Positions 11,716 to 21,868 of a DNA stretch of 64,000 nucleotides are shown one piece after another. How positions within the stretch are numbered: position 1 is the stretch's first letter; each line of letters starts with the position of its first letter. The DNA is taken from the NCBI GenBank assembly GCA_016987375.1, contig PJRA01000549.1, positions 346,577 through 410,576 of the forward strand, written 5' to 3'. Origin of the DNA: Brachionus koreanus (taxonomy: Eukaryota > Rotifera > Eurotatoria > Ploima > Brachionidae). A program made the position numbers and the translations under genes. The notes below the pieces were generated by a model. The model saw only the letters and a list, made by a program, of their open reading frames with translations, made no database searches and was not told the DNA's origin.

Positions 11716-14700
11716 TTATCGATAGACTAAATTTTTGGTCTCCACATTTGATATTTGATTAAAGACATTGGCTGCTGGCTGAAGTTCAGTAAATGTCGAA
11801 TTTGCATTAGAACCAGTATTTGACATCAGATTACCACTAATCTGCTCTGGTCTGAAATGAGCTGGTTTAATTAACAAACAGCCATTATTTGAATCCGAAT
11901 AACCATTTTGATTTCTAGATTCGGTTTCACTGTTCCTTCCATCTAGAATCAAATTTCGCGGGTTCATTGTGCCGTTTTCGTCCACATAATAGACTGCATT
12001 GTTATGATTTATGTAATATCCACCCATGTTATTACTGTTTGATGATTCATTGCTCATTGAAGATTGAGCTCGCTCACAAGCTGCACGCTCTAAAGTAATT
12101 TAACTTTAAGAATACATAAATAAAAAAATAAAATCTACAAGTTTTTCCTATTTACCTTCAGAAATGCTGCTAGTGGCATTTAAGTGCTGAAAATGATTAC
12201 CATTTAAATTATGTCCATTAACAAAATGAAAATGATTGTGAAAATTTGCATTTAACTGGCCAGATGATGAATTGGGATGATTGGCACCAGACATGTGATA
12301 ATTTTCATTGTCCACTAGTAAATTATTCGAATAGTCAGGAAACATTTTGTCTACAATAGGTGGAGATGTGACCGAATTGTAGTTCGATGATGATCCATTT
12401 GAATAGTTTGATTGTGATAAATATTGCTGTTGAAGAATGTGATGATGATTAAGATGATGATGATGGCCATGATGCATGTGATGATGATGGCCAGGTCTAT
12501 CACCTAAATCGTTATTTTTAGGTGAAATTGATCGTCTAATTGAGCGTTCCTCAAAAAACAAGTTCTAAAATATTAAAATCATTTTAAGTTTTAATTTTTG
12601 AAATTTGAAAAAAAAATAAAATAAAATTTTACCGAATTCGACATGTTGTTATTAGGCTCTAAGTTATTGAACGTAAAGTTGTTATTTTCATTTTGATTTA
12701 AATTTTGTTCATTTAAAAGCAAATGATTCATGTAATTTGGATTGTTATGGTTCTGTGAAGGCGATGAGTTGATTGGAAACTGGAATGCTTGTTGATTACC
12801 GGTCTCTGCGTTGTTGAAAAGATCGTAGTATTGGTGCATATGATTAGATGGATTAGTGGGTATCGGTTTGCTGAGCTGGAATTGTAAAATGTTGCTGTCG
12901 GTATCGGGGTCGATTTTAGACCGCTTCGAGTGTGGATGAACATGAGACAATGGATGATGAAGATGCATGTAATGATGGTCATCACGAGAATCTTCATCAT
13001 TTTCGTTATTGAATTGAATTAGATGATTATTGATGACATGTGGAGACTGGGCTTGCTCGGGACTGTAATTAGGAGCGTAGTATTGTATCAGAGTTTCACT
13101 GTTATTCAGTCTGTTTACGGATGTCAGCTGGTTAGGAGCGCGATTGTTAATGCTTCCGTTGGGCGATTGTATTAACTGACTGAATAAAACATTCGATTTT
13201 GGATCATTTATGTCGAACTGTGAGTCGTTTGTTGATGTTGATAAAGGTTGAAATTGTTCACTAATGGGCGGCAGATTTAGGTTTCCTGTTGGAAATGTGA
13301 ATATTTGAGAGGATTCGGCCGACGAGTTGGACGATGAGGACGAGAAAGATGATGGAGTGCACGAAGAGGGTGATGAATTGACTGATAATTGTCCATTGTT
13401 AACTAATTTCTTCGGTTTTTTGGCTCCAGATTCGTTCTTTTCACTCGAGTTATTATTTATGTCTAATTTTGTCTTTTGTTTGCTTCTAACGATTCTATTT
13501 TTAAATAGAAATTGATTAAAAAAAAACATAAGTACGAGAGGCTAGAAAAACCAAAACTAAAAAGTAACCTTATATTTCTTTCTGTATTAAAGTCTTGGTA
13601 AATTTTTCTAAAAGTTTAAAAATGGTTGTGTAGATACAACATAAAGAACAAAGTCCTATTAATAGTCAATATCCTCTAATGATATAAAATTTTTGAAAGA
13701 TAGAAAGATTAGTATAACTAAGAGTGAGAGGGGACCTGATTGAAATGCACAAATTAGTGAATGGAATAGAAAAGGCAAGCTTGGTCAAGAATCTAGTGAA
13801 TAAATCAGAAAACAAGGGACCAGTCGGAGCGTTAAGAGGAAATAGCAACAGAGTCCAGAGAGAAAGTTTCCCAGCTCAAATTAGAAATGATTTTGCGGCT
13901 GCAGTAAATGCCAGACACGTATTTTTCTCAAACAGAGTAGTTTCGCATTGGAATAAGTTGCCAGAAAATGTAGTGAAATCCAAGCCAACCGCTAACTTTA
14001 AAATGGCCTTAGATAAGTTCAATGGAATTGGCTGCTACAGCTCTACACGGCCAATTGGTGGTGATGGGCTTAGACAATCTACATGTTAGGTGTCGCAGCA
14101 AGAACTACTACTACAAAATTTATACAAAATGCATTACAAAAGAACTATTTTATCATAATATTCCTTTGAATGTAGCACTTTAATTTGTAGCATTTTTAAA
14201 CTTATATTTGAAGTTTTACGAGAATATTTGTTTTTTAGTTTTCACTAGAATTAAAGATAGAAGTATTCTATTTGAAAAAATTCAATCAAGACATCAAATA
14301 TTGTTTTATACAAAGTTTTCTTTGGATTTAATAGCTATTTGGTGACAATGCAATTTTAAGATAGAAAGAAGAAAAAATTTTTTTAAACAGCAGATTCAAT
14401 TAGAAATAGAAAGCCCGAGCGGTTTTTTAGACCTTTCTTTAAAAAATTGAAACTTTAAATATTTTTTATAATTTTAGTCATATTTTTGATCCTATTCTTT
14501 CCTAGTGCATTAATGAGGAGTTGTTCATCTTCTTTTCTATTAGTCTGTTACTGTATCGAGTTGTTCATCTACACTGCATTTATTAACCAGTCAAAGTCGG
14601 TACCCCATTTTTTGATTAAAAGGGTTTAAACATGCGCCACATATTGCAGAGATATTTTGAGATTTTTCCACCCTCAGCCAGTTTCGAAACCTCGATCCTC

Positions 14701-17305
14701 TGCTTGCATGACTAACCCACAAAACGTTCAATTATACAGACTTTTAAAATACTTTTTTAATAGCCTTTAAAAACTAAACATCTTCTTTTTAATTCTTAAT
14801 TAATAATAATTTTAATTAAAAATATTTAATTTGCTTACAAGACTAAATTTTAAATTTTTACTAATATTTAGTATTATTGTTATTATCATTATACCTGTTT
14901 ATAAGTCACTTAATTTTTTTTTTAAAGTCAAAGAATAAATACCAATAATTCAGCAAAAAAAAAGATAAATTTTATTAAATGATTAAAATTTTGAGGCAAG
15001 GTTCGCGCTTAGCATTACTACTGTACTTTTTGACCAAGGCCCCTCAAAGGCCAAATATCTTTTGTTCAAATCAGACTTGTTTATAAGTCAAAGTTTTAAG
15101 TCAAAGTCACAAAAAATTAATTCAAAGTTAAAATGAAATGTTGAAGTAAAAAAAAAAAAATTCGATTGTCTTGACTTGAATTGAGACTTGTGATTTAAAA
15201 ACAAGCTTGATTATTCATAGAAAAATATAGTTTTGGTTTAGACTCGGACAATTTGGAATGGAACCTAATACTTCCTTTCAGCCTGAGAAAAAAAACACGG
15301 GTTTTATGAATTATGGAGATATTATTACAACAAAAGTAATAAAAATAAGAGCTTCAGCTTTCGAGCTAATCTTTTTTTATCATAAAAATAATTTTTACTA
15401 ATGATCAGCCGGGTTTTCTAGTTTAATAAAAAAAAAAAAGTTAAAATCGATTAATTTTATGTACTTTAGGAGTACATAATAATTCGACTATATTTTTTTT
15501 TTACTTGAAAAATTAAACTCGTAAAAAAAGCAACTTTAAAAAGCAAAAAAGCAAATACTCTTGGCTCAAATATTAAGATTAAGGTTTAAAATTTGAGATT
15601 TATTTTAGTGACTTATTACTGTTCAAGTTTAAAAAAAAAATTTTTAATTTTTTAATTTAGACCCCATAAATTCCGAGAAATTTTTTTCTGGAAAAAAAAT
15701 AAATTTCAATATTTTTTAATCAAAGTGTTTAATTAAAGGATATTTAAATTTGAAATTATTATAATTAATCAACTGGGCTTTCTAGTTTTAAATAAACAAA
15801 TAATTAAATTGAAAGATAAAAAAAAAAATGAACAAAGATCATTAATACAGAAAGTAAGTAATTCATTTGTTTTAAGGTTTATGAGCCTTAAAGTTACCCA
15901 AGGGTAAAATAGTTGATTCAATTACAAGTTTATGTAATTTGGTTATGCAACTAGAATTTCACTGCATCTATAAAAAATAAACGATCAATTAAATTCTAGA
16001 TAATGAATCACTTTTAAATTTTATTTCGTAGTTAATTTAATAAAGAAAAAAATAGTTTTTATTGCTCAATTTTAGAATAGTCTGTAATTTTTATTCATGG
16101 AAAAAAAAATTAAAAAAAAAAAGCATACCTGTTAATGCTTGATACAGAGGGTACTTTATCTTGAGAGCATACGCCATCTTTGATCAGCATTTCTCTAATT
16201 TCCCAAGCAAACATGTTCGGATTGCGTATTTTGTACATGGTAATTGATTCGATTACATCCGAGGTGGCCACTTTGGGCTTTGAGCCTCCAATTAAGCCGG
16301 GCTTAATCGATCCAGTTGAATTAAATCTGAAAATTTTTTTAAAATAAAATGAAATTAATTTTTTTTTTTAAATAAAAATAAAATTTTTTACTTTGCCAGT
16401 ATTTTGCTAACACATCCATGTGATACCTTAAGCTTTTTGGATATATCACAGGGTCGTGTTCCTTTTTGGGCCAGTTCGACAATTAGCTTGCGCACATCGT
16501 CTGGCAACGGTCTTCCGTTCACAAACGATCCACCGAGTTGGTTTACATTGCTTTCTAAATGATAATTTTTATCGCTTGCTTAAATTCAAATTAAGATAAC
16601 AATTTTATAAAGTTTTTTTTATTCAATTTAATTCAGTAATTAAAAGAAATTCCCTTAATTTAGAGTACGATTTAGTTGGCCTCAATTCTCTTCAAAACTC
16701 CAAATTTGGACTTGTGTCTCTTTCTAAAAATTTTACTCATTAATTATATGTTTCGGTCTATTTATCACAAAATTGGGAAAATAATAAATAAACACCAAGT
16801 TGTGACCGACAAAATTAGGGAAAGTCTTGGAAGCTGAATAAAAAAAAAAGGTGGGGGGAAAAAAAGTGCAAGTACTTGAGCTGTTCGGGTCGTTTTCATT
16901 CGAAGAGTTGGAATTGTTCAGAGACTGGTTGAGCTTGAGCGTGGATTTTTTGTTTTTGCGCGGCTTTTTGCCGCCTTTGGCCAAAGTTTCAGCCATGGTG
17001 GAAGTGGCCGAATGGGCCAGGAACAGCTCGGTTTTTTTGTCGTCGATTGGAACGGCCAAGTTGTCGGCCTTCTGCCCGGACGACAGTATGTCCGGACTGA
17101 GCGGCTTCTGGTCCAGAAAATTGGTGTTTATGTTCTCGTTGTTCTCGGATTTGCGCACGGCGCTCTCGAACTCCTGATCACAGTCGAGACTCTGAAACTT
17201 TTTGTACATAAGATCGTGTTCAAGCGAGTCGGCGTTGAGCGCTTGCTGCTCTGCATTAAGCAAGTTTATTGACGATGAAGAGGAGCGCGAATCGTTTGAG
17301 TCCAT
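11716..17305 (-). CDS. Second Pax gene, Pax2/5/8-like paired domain without homeodomain
   Basis: Exons on the minus strand are 17305-16876, 16554-16392, 16326-16129, 13494-12633, 12564-12156 and 12089-11716, all GT-AG and in phase, giving 811 residues. Residues 1-143 are an acidic/Ser leader with a basic patch ([11 protein letters not shown]), unusually long before a paired domain. The paired domain covers about 145-267 ([19 protein letters not shown] ... [20 protein letters not shown] ... [18 protein letters not shown] ... [11 protein letters not shown] ... [12 protein letters not shown]); the usual GHGG start is replaced by KSN. The rest is low-complexity Ser/Asn/Gln/His, including a [12 protein letters not shown] tract, with no homeodomain or octapeptide visible. 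The paired-domain sequence and the intron at SSIN-AG|A match the first Pax gene, so the two look like paralogues. The 2.6-kb third intron holds transposon debris. A lophotrochozoan Pax-alpha-type gene is an alternative label. Confidence 0.9.
13680..14095 (+). mobile_element. CR1-like non-LTR retrotransposon, 3' end only
   Basis: From about 13724 the plus strand reads [17 protein letters not shown] ... [15 protein letters not shown] ... [19 protein letters not shown] ... [18 protein letters not shown] and stops at 14087-14089. R-RGDLIE followed by FF-NRVV--WN-LPE-VV is the characteristic C-terminus of CR1/L2-like ORF2 proteins. Only this end is present, the usual 5' truncation. It is antisense within the third intron of the second Pax gene. 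Confidence 0.85.
14400..14460. repeat. MITE end of the CTAGAAAGCCC family, isolated
   Basis: AGAAAGCCCGAGCGG, then TTTTTTAGACC and AAAAAATTGAAACTTTAAAT, match the reverse complement of the right end of the full copy at 25473-25687. No partner end is visible close by. The segment lies in the third intron of the second Pax gene. Confidence 0.45.
15400..15800. repeat. Two further ends of the CTAGAAAGCCC MITE family
   Basis: CAGCCGGGTTTTCTAGTTT at about 15407-15425 and CAACTGGGCTTTCTAG at about 15771-15786 both match, as reverse complements, the left arms of the copies at 25473 and 28671. They are in the same orientation, so they are two separate partial copies, not one element. They lie in the same Pax intron. 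Confidence 0.45.
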
Positions 17306-20166
17306 GTTCGTTTTTGCTTGATTGGTAAAATAATAAATATTTTAAATTCAGAGCTCAATCGTATTAAAACATTGTATCATGAAATTTTATCTTTCTTCAA
17401 TCAAACAAAATTGATTTCGTTGTCTTTGTGAAAAGAGAGAAAATTTAGCCAGGTAAAATGAAAAGAAAATATTTTAAATTTTCAAAATAGAGATAAATGA
17501 TATATTAAATTTAAATTAAACAACAACAATAAAAACAACAATGAAATAGAAAAATTACAAAGAGCAATTATTAGTTTGGCAAGCACAATTGCTAATGAAT
17601 GATAATGCGAACACTTGTAGTGAGGTTCTATTTTGCCTAATGTTCTATTGTGCGCTTGTAGACTCTCTTCTATTTAATTTTTTTTTTCTCTCTTTTTTTT
17701 AAGTGTTTGGCAGATCGATTTGCTAAATTATTTATTAAGATTCAGATAAATGGAGAAAATAGAGAAAAGAAAATGCTTTCAATACAAATTGACAGGTACG
17801 GGAGAGAAAAATGAAGCAGAGTTCTAATTTTTAATACACAAAAAATTATAATTTGGAAAAACTAGCGAATCGTGTGAGCTTGCTATCTGCTTCGATTGGC
17901 TAAATAGATAGAAAAATATTTTTTTATTGGTTTATAGCCGTTAGGTAAAATTCGAATTTGATTGATAGATAAGATGAATAGATAAAATGCGTGGTTGATA
18001 TGTTAGAACAAAACAAAATAAAATAAAAAAAATTCTCTTTCTTTTATTTTTTTTTTCGAAATAATTTTGTTTTGTTTCTCTCGTTTTGTGTGTGTGTGTG
18101 TGTGTTGATGAAACAAATTTTCTATTTTAATGAGAGTTGATATTAAAAGAAGAAGAAGAAGAAAAAAAGGGAGAGATTTAGTTTTTTATCCCGAGGTAAT
18201 TTTCTAATTTAGGTGTACACTAGAAAAATAAAAATGTTAAATTAAATAGTTGAAAAAAAAAGACAAAAGACTTTGATGCGTCAAGCTATTCGTAGATAGC
18301 ATCGGTCCCCAGGCTAGATCCGATCTATTTTAAAGTGAATTACCTGTCGATGTTATTTAACACATTATTCAAATTCCCGTAAGATAAAATTATGTAAAGA
18401 TTTGATAAAATGATAATAAAAATTGTCATTTTTAGCACGACACACTAAGCACTTATAGAAAGATTTATAGCTTTTTACCTTTTCGTAATCCGCCACGATC
18501 CAATCACATACATTGACGCTTCTCTAAGCCGTTTACTTTCTGTCATTATTTTCACTTTTTTTTTTCGTTGCTTCGACTCCTTTTTTTTTCTCTACAATAT
18601 AAAAGAGAATAACTTCTAATATTTATATCGATTTAATGAATTTTTTCAAAATGCCAAAACATAAATATTCCTAATTGTTTTTTTTATCAACGGATCACTA
18701 ATCAAGCACAAATAGATACCAAGCATGGCAAAGTGAAATACAAAAATTGCCATAGCGCAGCATAAATAGAAAAGAAAAATTCGCTCAGATCACATTTTAA
18801 GCAACATTATTTTCAGAATTAATATTTGGATGTGTCTGACAAGAAACAAATGAAGAGAAAAGGGCTTGTTCAAAATATCCTATTGCTATTTTATTGGTAT
18901 TTTGAGCGATCAAATATATTTTCATAGGCCTAAAATATGATAATGGTTTTAAATGAAAAAATAAAATTTAATTTTTTCAATTGATTCAGATAGACTTTTC
19001 TTTAATTGAATTAATAAATTAAATAAAATTCTTGCATTCAATTAATCAACTGAATAAGTTTATTGTAACAAATTTAGAAATAAAAGTTGGCTACAGAAAT
19101 AGATTGTTCCGTCTTAATTGAGATAAATTATAGTCTTGTGAATGTCTTAGTAGTGTCCATATGATATATGGACGCGCTTGAGTGATTTCAAATGAATATT
19201 TGGCACAGATTTTAAAAAGCCATTACGCGGAGAATCATTTAAGATAAATTATTGTCTACTTAAATGACGGTTTGATTAATTTATATTTACTTTGAAAGTA
19301 ATCGAAAAGAATTTTAATAGTTAATGGAAGATAGCATGGACAGAGCTTTACGTGATCAAGATCAATTTGGTCTTTGGCCTGCATTTAAAATGACCTCGGA
19401 GTATGAAAAATTCATATTGCCCTCGTAAAATCTAATTTATCTAATTGAAAAGTTAAAATTTGGATTTTGGTATAAGTCTGTTCAGATGAAAATATTTAAA
19501 ATTTAATTTTAAAACTAGGTTTGTAGGACTCGGGCGACAATGTCCATTAACAAAGCTCTATGAGTAACTCAGTGTCTACTTTGTGATGACATTTTTTAAT
19601 GCTTAAGATAAGAAAAAAAAAGGGAAATAAAACTTATTTTGTTAATTTGTTTCTGAATTTTGAATTCTATCGTTTTAAATTAATTGAAAACAAATTTTCT
19701 AATTATTTTCTAGAATCAAGTGCTCGTCAAAATTTTAAAATAAAAAAAATGCTTTTCATTTAATAACAAAAAAAAAATTATCATTAAGACTGGAAGTATT
19801 TATAAAATTTAAATTGTACATTCATTCAAAAGTAAAAAAATTTTTTCCTTTTATTTTTTCATTTTGGTATATTTTTTTTTCTTCTTTTTTTTCCTTTCAA
19901 TTTAATTGCTTATCAAATTAGAAATAAAATGAAATGAAAAATTATTTTTTTTTAATTTGAAAAAAAATTTAACATATTTTCTAATTAATTCAAATATACA
20001 AATATACAATTAAATTAAATTACTAGTATTTTCTTGAATAATCACTTGAAATTTTTTCCCTCAAATAATTCAGTTTTTTAATTATAAATCAGAAAAATTT
20101 GAATAACTAATTTTTTGAAAATTAAATTGATATCTTTTAATCAAGTATTTAACTAAAGTTACTAAA
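17306..20166. other. Upstream region of the second Pax gene and intergenic DNA
   Basis: Non-coding. The first kilobase upstream of the Pax start has mixed composition. A (GT)n microsatellite is near 18087-18105 and an (AGA)n tract near 18150-18165. A short GC-richer island at 18285-18335 can fold into a hairpin (TAGATAG-C-ATCGG against CCGATCTATTTTA). Beyond 18400 I see only AT-rich sequence. Confidence 0.35.
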
Positions 20167-20993
20167 TACAGTGCTGTAAAATTTTACGTAAATTCACCAA
20201 ATTTGACGATTAACTACTTAAAATACCAGTTTCTAGAAAACGTCATTTAACGTTGAATATAACAAATTAAAATATTTTACGTAAAATGTGGTAAAATTTG
20301 GTAAAACACAAAAAGTCAAAAATTTTTGAAAAAAATCAAAAATTTAGTAAAAAAAATTTTTTTTATAAATTCTCCATTTAAACTCTCAAAATTGGTTTTA
20401 TTATTTTTTGACTTAAATTATCGTTATAAAATGTTAATTCTGGTTAATCAAAAGAAAAATCAAATCAAATGTAAATTTTTATTGAATTCATAAATTCAAA
20501 TATATCAAAATATCTATAGCACAATTTGATGTAAAAAATGGCCTTGGAGACACTTTTTCTTGACCAGAATGTTGGTTTAAATTTATATTAAGTGAACTCC
20601 TTAAAAAAATTTACATTTGATTCGATTTATTTTTTGTTAAAACTTAAATAAAGTTATTAATAAATTTAAAGTATCCTACATGTTTCATATTTTAAATAAA
20701 TCATTCATTTTTGACTATATTTGACTTTCTTTAACTTTTATTAACCAGAAAAAACATTTAATTACATTAATTTTAGTCAAAAAATAATAAAACCATTTTT
20801 GAGAATTTAAATGGAAAAATTAAAAAAAAATTTTCTTACTAAATTTTTGATTTTTTTAAATTTTGGACTTTTTGTGTTTTACCAAATTTTACCACATTTT
20901 ACGTTAAATGAATTTTTTTATTTTAAATTTGGTGAATTAACGCAAGATTTTATGTAAAATGTGATCAATTCATCAGATCGTAGCAGCACTGTA
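20167..20993. mobile_element. Near-palindromic DNA element flanked by TA (mariner-like foldback MITE)
   Basis: The element begins TACAGTGCTG at 20167 and ends CAGCACTGTA at 20993, so the termini are CAGTGCTG/CAGCACTG inside a TA duplication, as expected for Tc1/mariner insertion. Inverted similarity extends well inward. GTGGTAAAATTTGGTAAAAC on the left pairs with GTTTTACCAAATTTTACCAC on the right; the ACTCTCAAAATTGGTTTTAT region pairs with ATAAAACCATTTTTGAGAAT; and TCAAATCAAATGTAAATTTT pairs with AAATTTACATTTGATTCGAT nearer the middle. Nearly the whole 827 bases therefore fold back on themselves. No transposase frame is present, so it is non-autonomous. Confidence 0.75.
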
Positions 20994-21868
20994 TAATTCA
21001 TATTCATAGGATTTTATAGACAAATTTTTAAATAAATTTCATAATTTATCGTAAGAGTTCAATATTAAACTAAAACAAATTTATTTACTTTAAAAATTCT
21101 AAGGTAACAACTCTGAAAAATTTGAAAAATTTAATTGACATGAAAAAGGAAAATGTAAAAGTATTGAGGTCCAAACTATTAAAAGTCTGACGAATAAATG
21201 GGCTCCTAGGTAGAGCTTTGGGCTAGGAATTTCGACAGAACTTTAATTAATCAAACCTAAAATAGATTAAAATTCTTTATTGTCTTTAATTTTGAATAAA
21301 ATATTTTAGCATGTTCATTGACAATAGGTTAAAATTACTAAATTCTAAATCAGTATTGATTAAAAAATTTTCTAAAAAATAATTTCTTAATTAATATTTA
21401 ACATAAATATGGAATAAACTAGTATCATAAAATTGTTCTAAAAAAGAAAAATTCTAACAAAATTAAAAAATGGACTTAATGATAAAATGATAAAAAATTA
21501 TGATCTACATTGAGTCGATATTATTTTCAAAATTTAATAAAATGATGCTCGAATATTTTTTAATGAATATTAAACAAAAAAGCATGAATTAAATTTGGTA
21601 TTGCGTATTGTGCTCTAGCTTTTTATTTAGACTCAATGAAAATAAATTAAGATTGTAATTTTAAATTAATTTTTTTTAGACATATATTAACAATTGACCA
21701 AATTTGCTCTCAATTTAAATTTCCTAACTAATTTTGCAAAAAATAAAAATTATTAATTTAAAAATTAAATAGAAATTTAATTAAAAAAAAATTATATTTT
21801 TCTCAATTATTTATTTATTTAAATTTTAAAATGTAGAACATTCTAAAAATTTAAATTTAGATATTAAT
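20994..21868. other. Intergenic, 3' of RPSA
   Basis: AT-rich sequence with no gene or repeat that I can support. It includes the RPSA 3' UTR. Confidence 0.35.

Noticed and set aside
14681..14720. tRNA-like or SINE head on the minus strand (GGGTTAGTCATGCAAGC ... GAGGTTTCGAAAC)
   Set aside because: Box A and box B look-alikes are only about 13 bases apart, too close for a tRNA gene, and no cloverleaf forms. At most a badly decayed relic.
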